This document shows, one piece after another, positions 8,235 through 16,631 of a stretch of 64,000 nt of DNA; position 1 is the stretch's first letter; each line of letters opens with the position of its first letter. The DNA is from Sphingobium sp. Ant17 (GTDB lineage Bacteria > Pseudomonadota > Alphaproteobacteria > Sphingomonadales > Sphingomonadaceae). A model generated the notes under the pieces. It saw only the letters and a list, made by a program, of their open reading frames with translations. It ran no database searches and was not told the origin of the DNA. The translations under genes and the position numbers were made by a program. The stretch is taken from positions 2,325 to 66,324 of the forward strand of contig NZ_JEMV01000027.1 in the NCBI RefSeq assembly GCF_000588875.1, written 5' to 3'.

Positions 8235-8438
8235 CTATTGATAGCCGCCTTCCTGTTCGCGCTTTTCCGCGGCATCCTTTTGGGCGTCCTCCAGTTCATC
8301 GGCGTCCTGCTCTTCCTCCTCGGCATCGACATCGACGTCGACATCCTCGTCGGTGCCGTCGGTGCCGGGTAAATCGTCCATGGACGTGCCCTTCATATCT
8401 GCCTGGTCATTTTCGCCTGGAATCTGTTCGGGGAACAT
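8235..8438 (-). CDS. small acidic hypothetical protein
   Basis: The 67-residue protein is strongly acidic (DEDVDVDVDAEEEEQDADELED) with a charged tail. I do not recognise a family. Support comes from ATG 8438 with AAAGGAGAG 8 nt upstream, one of the best ribosome sites in the island. The opposite strand holds an open frame (8172-8372) that would encode a hydrophobic peptide; that is mainly the mirror of acidic GAC/GAG codons. Confidence 0.55.
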   Translation of the reverse strand: MFPEQIPGENDQADMKGTSMDDLPGTDGTDEDVDVDVDAEEEEQDADELEDAQKDAAEKREQEGGYQ

Positions 8439-8873
8439 GGCTCTCTCCTTTCAGCTATGAACTCAGCCAACCGGTGGGAGGCGAGCATGTTCCGTCCGGC
8501 TTTCGTCTGGGCCGCCACATGTCCGTCGACAGCGTGCAGGAAACCCAACTTGTTGTGTCGTCGACTGGATCATGGACAAATGACGCTGACACAGGAGCAG
8601 ATTTCATGCTTCGCGGCGTCCATGCTTATCCGCAGCCATGGCGGCGAAGCAAAAATATAGGCCGACAGAAGAATTTCCGAGCTGACCGCAATCGGTGATG
8701 ACCAGGGCGTCGCCATGGCCAAGAAAATCGGCTGCTGCATCAATATGCTAAGCAGGACGGGACCATCAATTAGCGTCGTCATTTGATGTTATGCCTGCGT
8801 AACACTATCTCGCGCCTGTCGCTGTCCGTCAAAAGGCTGGCGATCCTCCTATCCTCCCTTCAGGAGCAACAAA
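8439..8873. other. 435-bp gap without a supported gene
   Basis: Short open frames here lack ribosome sites and recognisable products. The segment must hold the promoters of the divergent acidic-protein and MucR genes; I see no clear -35/-10 pair or repeat. Confidence 0.5.
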
Positions 8874-9350
8874 ATGTCAGAACAGCCGGTCGCACAGGAT
8901 ATGCTTATCACCCTCACCGCCGACATCGTTGCGGCGCATGTTTCCAACAATAGTGTCAGCGTCGGCGATCTGCCGCAGCTGATCGCCAACGTGCATCAGG
9001 CTCTTAACGGCCTGGGCACGAAAGAGCCGGAAACGGCCAAGCTCGAGCCCGCCGCCTCGATCCGTGCCTCGGTGAAGCCAGATTATATCGTCTGCCTCGA
9101 AGACGGTAAGAAGCTCAAGATGCTCAAGCGGCACCTGATGACCCATTATCAGATGACCCCGGATGACTATCGCGCCAAATGGGGCCTGCCCGCCGATTAT
9201 CCGATGGTCGCGCCCAGCTATGCCGCCACCCGCAAGGAGCTGGCGCTCAAAATCGGCCTGGGCCGCAAGCCCAAGGCAGCGGTTGCCGTGCCTGCCGCAA
9301 AGGCGCCGGGCACCCGCACCCGCAAAGCCCAGGAACCGGAACTCGCCTGA
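8874..9350 (+). CDS. Ros/MucR family transcriptional regulator
   Basis: The 158-residue protein has the Ros/MucR fold. A helical N-terminal oligomerisation part (ITLTADIVAAHVSNNSVSV) is followed by the prokaryotic zinc finger IVCLEDGKKLKMLKRHLMTHY and by MTPDDYRAKWGLPADYPMV, both diagnostic. The finger has one clear Cys and the His pair; the first Cys of classical Ros is not present, as in many MucR proteins. It binds AT-rich promoter DNA and often silences exopolysaccharide and acquired genes. ATG 8874 follows AGGAG. Confidence 0.93.
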   Translation: MSEQPVAQDMLITLTADIVAAHVSNNSVSVGDLPQLIANVHQALNGLGTKEPETAKLEPAASIRASVKPDYIVCLEDGKKLKMLKRHLMTHYQMTPDDYRAKWGLPADYPMVAPSYAATRKELALKIGLGRKPKAAVAVPAAKAPGTRTRKAQEPELA

Positions 9351-9378
9351 TCGAAACGCGAGGAAACCGAAATTTCAC

Positions 9379-9405
9379 CATGGGGCGGCATCATGTCGCC
9401 CCATG
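9379..9405 (+). terminator. hairpin after mucR, overlapping the next start codon
   Basis: Perfect 9-bp arms catggggcg (9379-9387) and cgccccatg (9397-9405) enclose a 9-nt loop, 29 nt after the mucR-like stop. The 3' arm contains ATG 9403 of the Excalibur gene. There is no T run. It may end mucR transcripts or mask the downstream start. Confidence 0.35.
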
Positions 9406-9746
9406 TCGTTCAAGAAGCCCTTCCTGGCCGTGCCCATCCGTGAAGGCGCTCACTATGCGGCGAAGAGGCGCAAGCGCCAGCAGCGAAGGCTTGCTACCAA
9501 ATTGGCTGCCGGAACACTGCTCGTCGCTGCCCTTGGGGGCGGGGCGTTCATGACAAGCGTTTACCATGAAACGCCCTCGCAGGATCGACCCGCACAAAAA
9601 CACGGTGACGGATGGTCCTATCCCCATTGCGATGCTGCCCGCGCCGCAGGCGCTGCGCCTTTACGAGCGGGCGAACTTGGCTATGGTCCCCATCTGGACC
9701 GCGATGGCGCCGCCACCCTTGCGAACCCTATGTTGGGCAACGCTGA
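9403..9746 (+). CDS. Excalibur-domain protein (frameshifted as read)
   Basis: A basic N-terminus and a membrane anchor (LAAGTLLVAALGGGAF) precede an extracytoplasmic Excalibur domain: YPHCDAARAAGAAPLRAGE and then HLDRDG. As read, the frame departs after LDRDGAATL and runs on to 9879. Moving one base near 9719-9720 restores CEPYVGQR and a stop at 9744-9746, which completes the DxDxDGxxCE calcium-binding motif at the right spacing. A one-base loss is therefore likely. No ribosome site is visible before ATG 9403, which lies inside a hairpin arm. Confidence 0.7.
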
Positions 9747-10001
9747 AAACGACGTCGGCTGCAACTGGCCGTCGGCCCTATTTGCCGGAACGGTCTGGAC
9801 GAATACCCTGCAACCCCTGCTCATTATCCGTAATGAACCGGCACAGGACATGCGGAATTTAGCTAAAATGGATCGATAATTCGGGGCTTTAAACCGGCAT
9901 ATGATCCGGCATGAATATCGCACGATGCGGCCTATGATGCCGGGGCGAAGGCTCATGGCATCAGGGACTTCGTGGTAGCATTGGTCTATGAATCTAACAG
10001 G

Positions 10002-10433
10002 CTATCGCCCTGCCAGCAGCTTCCGAGTGGCATCATCCCGTACACCGGAAAACCAGCGGTCCAGCGCGGCGCTAAAAAGGTCACCACCGCACGCCGATTC
10101 GAAAAGAGTAAGGGATGATCGCAGCTTCACGGCGTCTACTTCGCCAAACACCCCGGCCGCACTGTTGCCAAGGGGCAAAGCCTGTAGAGTTTGTACGCAT
10201 TCCCGCAACCGCGCGCCGAGCGTAATATGCTCCAAATACGCCACCGCCTCATCCAGCGACGCGATGGCATAATGCTGCGCGATATGGCTGCGGCCCAGAC
10301 CGGCAAGCTGCGGAAATATGAACCACATCCAGTGGCTGGTTTTTCTGCCCCTGTGCAGTTCGGCCAGTGCAATGCCGTAAGCGTCACGTTGGGCCTCGAT
10401 GAAACGCATCAGATTGTGGCATTCAGTAGTCAT
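10002..10433 (-). CDS. DUF1810 family protein
   Basis: The 143-residue protein has the family core: FIEAQRDAYGIALAELHRG, then KTSHWMWFIFPQLAGLG and YAIASLDEAVAYLEH. Length matches the family (about 140). Function is unknown; some members lie near macro-domain or stress genes. ATG 10433 is the start that fits the family N-terminus; the ribosome site is weak and an upstream in-frame start is possible. Confidence 0.9.
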   Translation of the reverse strand: MTTECHNLMRFIEAQRDAYGIALAELHRGRKTSHWMWFIFPQLAGLGRSHIAQHYAIASLDEAVAYLEHITLGARLRECVQTLQALPLGNSAAGVFGEVDAVKLRSSLTLFESACGGDLFSAALDRWFSGVRDDATRKLLAGR

Positions 10434-10771
10434 CCGGCTATGACGCTGTGGGGGCCAGGTCGTTCCCCATAACTGGAATGCGCCCATTGTCGCCATTACG
10501 CTACCCTGCGGCTTGACCGGGAAGCTGCCGTTCGCTCGGCAGATAGCGCTGGTGGCGAGCGGGTTGGCCTCTTTACGCGACCGCACTGTAACCTATCCCT
10601 TTCACGCTGGGCGGCGAATAGCTCGATGACAATTTACTGGAATTCGGAAAGACGGACACGACTGGAGGCGCCGAACTTGCCTTAACGATGTCCTTTTCAA
10701 TGTTTGTTTCGGATGCGCTGCTCGCTAACTCGTGTTAGCCCACAAGTATTCGACGAGCATGGGGGGACAAT
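10434..10771. other. 338-bp divergent intergenic region with an inverted repeat
   Basis: No gene is supported here. The segment separates the DUF1810 gene from the nitrilase-like gene. A perfect inverted repeat, gctaac-tcgt-gttagc (10724-10739), lies 33 bp before the nitrilase-like start and could be an operator. A G run at 10761-10766 is the likely ribosome site for the TTG start. Confidence 0.45.
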
Positions 10772-12583
10772 TTGCAGGTTATCGAATCCGAGTCGCACCT
10801 TAAGCCCGTAAACGGGATGCTCACGCTTCGAATCATCCAGAAGCATTCAGACACCGACCTGCTCGGCTCCCGCGATAAGTTCCGGACCGCACAGCGCCTC
10901 GAGAATGTGAGCGATGCGGAAGTCACTGAATTTTCTGAGCGTCTTGACCAGACCAGGCAAGGTGACCTTGCGGTGCTGTCCTTTCACCGCGGCATTGCGC
11001 ACAATCGCGAGAAGCTGCGGCAGTTGAGCGAGGATCGAACGATCGTGACGCTCGGTGGCGTGGATGCACAGCATCGTAACCTTGCGTTTATTGCCATGGA
11101 CGGCGTGGTGACCGAGCAGGAGAAGCTCTCACTTGCCTCAGAGGATCAGTTCGATGCGGTTGTAGCCGGTGACAAAATGCATTTCTTCAATGGTGCCGAC
11201 ATTGACGCGGTGAGATGGGCGGTACTTAACTGTCACGACTATACTCATGCCGATCTGATCGCCGAGCTTCTCGAGCGGCGCGTGGAACTATTGGTAGTTG
11301 TCACCTACAATAACGCTACTCAGCTCTACTGGGATTATGCTATCGCGGATATCCATCGGCTGTTCTGCTACGTCGTTATCGTTAATATCGCGGAGGTTGG
11401 CGGATCAGGGGTCTTTGTCCCGTTCCGCCGGGTCGGGACCGGCGACAACGCTTTTTTTCGCGCTGCCGGGCAGATTTTCTCTACCCGTGGGCCAGCCGAG
11501 ACCGTTGCGAGCCTGCCGCTGGACATCGGCGAACTGCGACGGCTCCGCGCGGAATACCGGTTGAAGGGGCTTTCGGGTCCTAAGGGCATGGGCAGCGAGC
11601 GCTATGCGCCGATGGCTCCCTCAGAGCATTTCATGGACACCTTTGATAGGCCCGCCGGTGCCCCAGCGGTGGAGGGCGTGCGGCAGATAAATCTAGCTTG
11701 GAATAGCGACGACCCCTTAGTGGCAGTCGGACAGTTGGCCTCCATGTCTGTCGAGTCCTACGTGGCAAGCCGCTATCGGCTGTCGCAGGCGGCAGGTGTT
11801 GAGCTCTTCGAGGCGAGGGTTGCCGCACATCTAGAGCATCTAGAGGTGCAACTTAACCTGCGTCCTGAGGGCGACCGGCGGCTTGATTTCCTTGTGCTGC
11901 CTGAGGTTTTTGTTCCACGAAGTTTTGTGGCTTCTCATATCGAGCCCTTTGCCGCGCGCAATGGCACGATCGTCATATGCGGCATCGATTATCCCGGCAT
12001 CGAGGAAGCTGATAACCGCAACTCTTGCATGGTGATCGGTCCAAACGGTCTCGCCGCCACTTACGACAAGATCACGCGCTCACAATATGACGCGATGGGT
12101 GCGACAGATAGGATGCAGATGCATCGCGGCGATAGTCTCTACCGCTTCGTCAACGCCGCCGGCCACGCATTCGGCATCCTGATCTGTTACGACTTCAGTC
12201 ACTTCGATCTCGTGCACCGGCTCAATGGCGAGTCCCGCGACCATCCGCTTGAGGTCCTGTTCGTCGTGGCACACAATCCGTTTGGGTCGCTGTACCGGAC
12301 GTGCTGCATCGCAGACTCTCACCGCTTCTACCAGCATGTCGTTCTGTGCAACGTCTCGCAATATGGTGGGAGCGGTGTATTCGCGCCGATGCGCAGCGGG
12401 GGCGCGCGGCAGACGTTGCTCGAAATTGGCCTAAACACCGAAGCGATCGGCCTCACGAAACTGAAGTTGAATGAACAGCGCGAAGCGCGCGGCGTCGATG
12501 ATGATGAGAAGCTGCAGCAAGGAAAGTTCATGCGCCGGCCCGGCACATTCCAAGGCAAACCCGCGCACCTCGGATGCGGATGA
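10772..12583 (+). CDS. tandem nitrilase-like (CN hydrolase) protein
   Basis: The 603-residue protein contains two nitrilase-fold units. The C-terminal unit (about 340-560) has the full triad: E378 (FLVLPE), K433 (TYDKI) and C472 (GILICYDF), then SQYGGSGVFAPMR. The N-terminal unit (about 60-260) repeats the pattern: K118, C154 (VLNCHDYTH) and AEVGGSGVFVPFR, but its glutamate position reads LSFHRG. Known nitrilases hydrolyse nitriles or amides; the substrate here is unknown. The start is TTG 10772, with GGGGGG 5 nt upstream and no family-like ATG. It precedes an HNH nuclease gene by 27 bp, so a two-gene defence cassette is plausible. Confidence 0.8.
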   Translation: MQVIESESHLKPVNGMLTLRIIQKHSDTDLLGSRDKFRTAQRLENVSDAEVTEFSERLDQTRQGDLAVLSFHRGIAHNREKLRQLSEDRTIVTLGGVDAQHRNLAFIAMDGVVTEQEKLSLASEDQFDAVVAGDKMHFFNGADIDAVRWAVLNCHDYTHADLIAELLERRVELLVVVTYNNATQLYWDYAIADIHRLFCYVVIVNIAEVGGSGVFVPFRRVGTGDNAFFRAAGQIFSTRGPAETVASLPLDIGELRRLRAEYRLKGLSGPKGMGSERYAPMAPSEHFMDTFDRPAGAPAVEGVRQINLAWNSDDPLVAVGQLASMSVESYVASRYRLSQAAGVELFEARVAAHLEHLEVQLNLRPEGDRRLDFLVLPEVFVPRSFVASHIEPFAARNGTIVICGIDYPGIEEADNRNSCMVIGPNGLAATYDKITRSQYDAMGATDRMQMHRGDSLYRFVNAAGHAFGILICYDFSHFDLVHRLNGESRDHPLEVLFVVAHNPFGSLYRTCCIADSHRFYQHVVLCNVSQYGGSGVFAPMRSGGARQTLLEIGLNTEAIGLTKLKLNEQREARGVDDDEKLQQGKFMRRPGTFQGKPAHLGCG

Positions 12584-12610
12584 CGGAATTCGAAGCAGCT
12601 AAAGGACGGC

Positions 12611-13414
12611 ATGACGGTGGGACGAAACTGGATTCATTTAGCCGGGGTAATCTGGCCTCTGCTGACCGAGGCAGGAAGCGCTGGAGAGACGCTAACCTAT
12701 ACCAAAGTTGCTCCTACCATCGCGACAAACCCGCTCAGTGTCGGGCTCGCACTGGGGCCCATCCAGACATACTGCATGGAGAATCGCCTTCCACCTTTAA
12801 CGGCGGTCGTAGTCGGGAAGAACAGCGGGATGCCTGGCGGCGGGTTCGTAGCTTGGGATGTTGATGACCTGGCGGCGGCCCTGTCCGCGGTTGCGGCCTA
12901 TAATTGGGAACTGATTGGCAATCCGTTTGCTGGCTTCGGAGCAGAAGACACCGAGGACACCTTCGCCGAGGCGCTGATCGACGATCCAGGCAACGCCGTC
13001 GATGTGTACCACCGAGTCCGCGACCGCGGCATGGCACAACGTATTTTTAGGAGGGCGCTGCTGCTCGCGTACGATGAGCGCTGCGCCTTCTGTGGCTTGG
13101 CCTTTCCAGACGCGCTCGAAGCGGCTCATATTGTGCCCTGGAGCAGTTGCGAGCCAGCGCAACGGCTCGACGTGCGCAACGGCGTACTACTTTGCGCGTC
13201 ACATCACCGGTTATTCGACCGCAACATCATGTGGCTGCAGGACAACTTCCTTATTACTTACTACGACCCGGAGGAAAAGGACGGCCGCTATCGCAAGGTG
13301 GACCGAGCTTTCACCATCGCGCTCCACGGAAGCAACATCCGGTTACCGAAGGACCCGACACATCATCCTGACTCGGCGAATTTACGCCGCCGCTTGGCAC
13401 TCGCGGCAAAGTGA
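12611..13414 (+). CDS. HNH endonuclease paired with nitrilase-like gene
   Basis: The 267-residue protein has a C-terminal HNH_2 nuclease domain: C158-x2-C161, H173 of AAHIVPW, N190 of VRNGVLLC, C195 and the SHHRLFD histidines at 198-199. The N-terminal domain (about 5-110; LTYTKVAPTIA, GPIQTYCMENRLPPLTAVV, GKNSGMPGGGF) resembles a small alpha/beta module found with other HNH proteins. All residues of a zinc-bound HNH active site are present. ATG 12611 has AAAGGA 4 nt upstream. The 27-bp gap to the upstream gene and the same orientation indicate an operon. Confidence 0.85.
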   Translation: MTVGRNWIHLAGVIWPLLTEAGSAGETLTYTKVAPTIATNPLSVGLALGPIQTYCMENRLPPLTAVVVGKNSGMPGGGFVAWDVDDLAAALSAVAAYNWELIGNPFAGFGAEDTEDTFAEALIDDPGNAVDVYHRVRDRGMAQRIFRRALLLAYDERCAFCGLAFPDALEAAHIVPWSSCEPAQRLDVRNGVLLCASHHRLFDRNIMWLQDNFLITYYDPEEKDGRYRKVDRAFTIALHGSNIRLPKDPTHHPDSANLRRRLALAAK

Positions 13415-13687
13415 GTGATGAAGAAACGAGCCGATAACCCCGGATATATATCACGCTATAGCAGTCTGCGAATCGAATTGAGTTTGTCCGATCTGCTCTC
13501 GCTGAGGGCGATTGGGGCCCCGTTGATACTAGTTTGCGAGCTATATGTCCGCTTTAGTCGCCTGCTTGCCCGGAAGCCGACAGTCCGTAAGCGGCCAGAA
13601 TTTGCCCTGAGAGCGCGGGCCAACACAAACAATCCGAGATGAGGGCGGTAAAACGCAACCATCACACGGGCAGCGAGTCCACAATCA

Positions 13688-14020
13688 ATGGCAACACCTA
13701 CAATTATCGAAATCCCGCATAATCTCGGCCGCGACGAAGCAAGGCGCCGCATGGCCGCGGGTATAGGCAAGCTGGCCTCCCATATCCCAGGCGGCGCGGC
13801 CACCGTCACCCACAGCTGGCCCAGCCAGGATCAATTGTCTCTGACCGTCACGACCATGGGCGTGGAGGTGCCCTGCACCGTTGATGCGCAAGATACTCGT
13901 CTGCGGGTGACCCTGCAATTGCCGGCCATGCTCGGCCTTATGTCAGGACCGATTAAAGCGATCGTTCAAAAACAAGGTGAGCGGCTGCTGCTCGACAAAA
14001 AGCCCGATCAAACGGCCTGA
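13688..14020 (+). CDS. polyhydroxyalkanoic acid system family protein
   Basis: The 110-residue protein matches the PHA granule-region family (PF09650 type): IEIPHNLGRDEARRRM near the N-terminus, then SWPSQDQLSLTVTTMG, and a C-terminal AMLGLMSGPIKAIVQKQGERLL. The family is encoded near PHA synthesis genes in some bacteria, but none are near here. Its molecular role is unknown. The ribosome site is weak. Confidence 0.85.
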   Translation: MATPTIIEIPHNLGRDEARRRMAAGIGKLASHIPGGAATVTHSWPSQDQLSLTVTTMGVEVPCTVDAQDTRLRVTLQLPAMLGLMSGPIKAIVQKQGERLLLDKKPDQTA

Positions 14021-14057
14021 CCCGAGCAGCGGCCGGGTCAGGCGACGTCAGCCTTCA

Positions 14058-14282
14058 TCAGGCCTTTCGCTGCCGCGCGTAGAGCAGCGCCGCAACAATA
14101 GCGGCGGAACCGATCCCAACCGCGGCGCCCAGGATTTTCGCTGGACCGGACATCTTGGCGTCCTGTTCGCCTTCTCTCGCATCGGTCGAAAGCTCTTCTG
14201 CCTGTATGCTTTCGGCATGCGGCGCTGGGTGTGCGGGATAGGGTGCCGTGCTGCCTGGGGGCACGGAAGGCCGATATGTCAT
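14058..14282 (-). CDS. small tail-anchored membrane protein
   Basis: The 74-residue protein has a proline-rich N-terminus, a polar middle (AESIQAEELSTDAREGEQDAK) and a C-terminal hydrophobic segment ILGAAVGIGSAAIVAALLY ending in basic RQRKA. This predicts a tail anchor with the N-terminus in the cytoplasm. ATG 14282 follows AAGGAGAG. I do not recognise a family. Confidence 0.6.
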   Translation of the reverse strand: MTYRPSVPPGSTAPYPAHPAPHAESIQAEELSTDAREGEQDAKMSGPAKILGAAVGIGSAAIVAALLYARQRKA

Positions 14283-14435
14283 ATATTCTCTCCTTGGACG
14301 GATCGAACGCTCCGGTGACGGCGCGGTTGCGCTCGAACCCAGTTGATCGGGCAACAGGCACGCCAAACAAGACAGCCTGCACCGGCGACGGCCCGATCTC
14401 GTCGTTGGAACGTGAGGTCGGACCGCCCCTGATCC

Positions 14436-14528
14436 TTATCTCCGTCCTTTCAAACTACGCCATAAAGTCGCGATGCTGGTCAGCACTGCCGCGATGCCAA
14501 GTAGAAATGATCCGTCGATTATCACCAT
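14436..14528 (-). CDS. 30-residue membrane peptide
   Basis: A 31-codon frame begins at ATG 14528 with a strong AAAGGAG 6 nt upstream and ends at TAA 14436-14438. The peptide has a hydrophobic stretch, FLLGIAAVLTSIATLW, and a basic tail RSLKGRR, the layout of a single-span small protein with a cytoplasmic C-terminus. It is too short for most gene finders. It could be a small stress protein or a type I toxin; no antisense RNA is evident. Confidence 0.5.
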   Translation of the reverse strand: MVIIDGSFLLGIAAVLTSIATLWRSLKGRR

Positions 14529-14593
14529 TGCCGACTCCTTTCCTGCCCTATATGTTCGCTATATGTTCTCATGTAGGAAAGAGGGATTTTGCA

Positions 14594-14929
14594 ATGTGCG
14601 TTTCGATCACCCCAATTCCAGATAGCGTACGCCTGCGGGTCTCTGGCGATGTCGAGACCGTGCTAACAGTGCCCTATGACGAAGATGAGCGGTTTCTGGT
14701 GGGTTTGAGCGACGGCACTTTGCTCATGGGCCATTATGATGAAGCCATGCAGTGTCGCTGGGAGGTAGCGCGCGACGGCGCTGGCATTGTCCGATTCGAC
14801 GGCAATGCTGCCCGGGTCGAGTGGCGCGTCGAATGGCTAACTGTCGCGACGTTCGACGCAAATGTGGTGGAGCCCGGCCTGCCGCCTGCCGTACCGCTGT
14901 TTCCCGAGCTTGATCGTTGGGCGGCGTGA
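14594..14929 (+). CDS. hypothetical protein, 111 residues
   Basis: The frame from ATG 14594 has AGAGGGA upstream and encodes a beta-rich acidic protein (SVRLRVSGDVETVLTVPYD, LVGLSDGTLLMGHYD). It has no signal peptide or membrane span. I do not recognise a family; island-borne relatives in sphingomonads are likely. An upstream extension to 14231 is possible in frame but has no ribosome site. Confidence 0.6.
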   Translation: MCVSITPIPDSVRLRVSGDVETVLTVPYDEDERFLVGLSDGTLLMGHYDEAMQCRWEVARDGAGIVRFDGNAARVEWRVEWLTVATFDANVVEPGLPPAVPLFPELDRWAA

Positions 14930-15014
14930 TAGCAGGCAAGCTCAGGGACCAGTGAGCCTGATCCAGATGCTCTGGGTCGGTTCGCGATACCCTGCGTTAC
15001 TGATGATCGGACTC

Positions 15015-15893
15015 TCAGCGATGCCGCTCACAAGCCGTGATGGAGAGGAAGGCGGGTTCCCCATATCCGCCATAGACGTCGCTTAGTAGCCAAGCGCGTT
15101 CAGCGTCGCGGTCCTGCTCTGCGATGCTTCTCCACCAGAAGCGCATGGTGGCGTCCCAGCGATACCCGCGAGATTTCAGCCGGTCCTTGGCATCGAAAGG
15201 AGCGTCGATGGCATTCACCCTATAGGTCTGCTGTTCCGAGCAGGCGATCAGCTTTGCCAGGATCGTCTCTCCATCCGGAAGGCCGTGAGAAAGAAGATAC
15301 AGAAGCGCCAGGATGTCGTTTTCTGCCCTGTGCCCTTCATAAAACCAGCCGCATTGCGAAACGAGATGCGCCAAGGCCCGCCCCTCGAACCCAAGCTCGA
15401 GCCAATCCAGCTCAGCCATCGAGCAGGCCCAGGGCTTGCCGGCGATGGCAGGCAAGCGACGATCCACGAACGGTCTGTCGAAGGCGGCATTGTGCGCGAC
15501 GATGATGTCGGCGGAGGAGAGAATGTCGATAGCGACCGATTCGTCGATCTGCTGCTCCGCAACGTCCGCATCGGCAAGACCGGTCAGGCTGGTAATTTTC
15601 GGATCGATCGGCATGCCGGGATCTTCACGCCAGACCCGGGGCACCCCGACCTGGATGATTCGTCCACGCTCATCGAACCGAAAACGCTGGATCGCCAGTT
15701 CGATGATCCGATCGGTCTCACGGTTGAGCCCGGTTGTCTCCACGTCGATCGCAACCCCGATACGGCTGGATGCCTCAGGACTTGCTGCATGAAAATGGGT
15801 GACGGGGCCAAGGCGCCGCTGCACCCGATAATCTGGATGCATGCCCAGCAGGCGTGCCGCCTGCGCGTCGCGATCGCTTGCAGCGTCGTTCAT
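15015..15893 (-). CDS. DnaQ-like 3'-5' exonuclease
   Basis: The 292-residue protein has the DEDDh exonuclease motifs: DVETTG (Exo I, about residue 50), AHNAAFDRPF (Exo II) and the GHRAENDI segment (Exo III, H-x4-D). The last 75 residues (from about 218) form an extra domain with KSRGYRWDATMRFWWR and WLLSDVYG, as seen in island-borne exonucleases. Its start is 16 bp after the repaired stop of the RES toxin gene, so all three minus-strand genes may be one operon. The substrate could be DNA or RNA. Confidence 0.88.
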   Translation of the reverse strand: MNDAASDRDAQAARLLGMHPDYRVQRRLGPVTHFHAASPEASSRIGVAIDVETTGLNRETDRIIELAIQRFRFDERGRIIQVGVPRVWREDPGMPIDPKITSLTGLADADVAEQQIDESVAIDILSSADIIVAHNAAFDRPFVDRRLPAIAGKPWACSMAELDWLELGFEGRALAHLVSQCGWFYEGHRAENDILALLYLLSHGLPDGETILAKLIACSEQQTYRVNAIDAPFDAKDRLKSRGYRWDATMRFWWRSIAEQDRDAERAWLLSDVYGGYGEPAFLSITACERHR

Positions 15894-15909
15894 CTGGCGG
15901 CGGCTCCGC

Positions 15910-16631
15910 TCATGCGCCCTCTACCACCCTGAACACAGCGCCGCTTCCCGCATCCCGAACAAGATCGACCCGTTCGCCGTTCCAGTGATAATCGATATGC
16001 CGACCTGAACGGGGTTCGAGGCGCAGTCCGGATAGAATAGCGCAACACACTCACCACCCCGCTGCCGGACGCTCGGATAGACGACACCGTCCGAGCCTGA
16101 ACTGCGCAGCGTCGCGGCGAGCTGCTGCGCCGCTTCGTAGCTGTCAGGATCGAGGCAAGGGCCCAATGCTGCTACATCCGCTCTGAGATCATGCAAATCG
16201 GCATCGACTTTCAGAATGATCTCCCGAAACTGCGATGTCCATCCGGCAGGCTCGGCCGTTCGGGCCATGAAGCTTGCATGATGATGGATCGTCTCGAACA
16301 GCGCTGTCTCATAGTTGCGCGCGACATAGAGTACGCCATGATGTCCGGCCGAGAACCGGCTTGGTCGATCGGGACTTACATGAGTGAATGACGCCATGAG
16401 ATAGGAGGCGCCAACGCCGCCGACCCGTCGCGCGGGAGGGACAAGATCGATATTGCCAACCGACGTCATGATCCGCGGATTTGTCTTCTGCTCGGCGGAG
16501 ATGAGGAGGGGCCAGTCTGCAGGGTCCGCAATGTCCTCGAACAGATCTATCGGAGGATAGATGCTGCGGATGATCCTGACCGCCCCCTCCCAATGGACCC
16601 TGTTGACCGGCGGACCATCAGTCACCGTCAC
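15910..16631 (-). CDS. RES-domain toxin (frameshifted near C-terminus as read)
   Basis: The protein has the RES fold: an RIIRSIYPP segment, a YETALFETIHHH helix and SDGVVYPSVRQRGGECVALFYP. Family members destroy NAD+ by phosphorolysis. As read, the frame after NPVQVG diverges and ends at 15921. One added base near 16000 gives the expected HIDYHWNGERVDLVRDAGSG and a stop at 15910-15912. The start is GTG 16631 within the antitoxin stop (GTGA overlap), the usual coupling of such pairs. Confidence 0.85.

Noticed and set aside
13415-13642. 75-codon open frame after the HNH gene
   Set aside because: There is no convincing ribosome site, no family and no regular composition. It may be chance in less biased island DNA.
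14231-14593. Upstream extension of the 111-residue hypothetical protein
   Set aside because: The extension overlaps the divergent small genes and their ribosome sites, and ATG 14594 has its own AGAGGGA.
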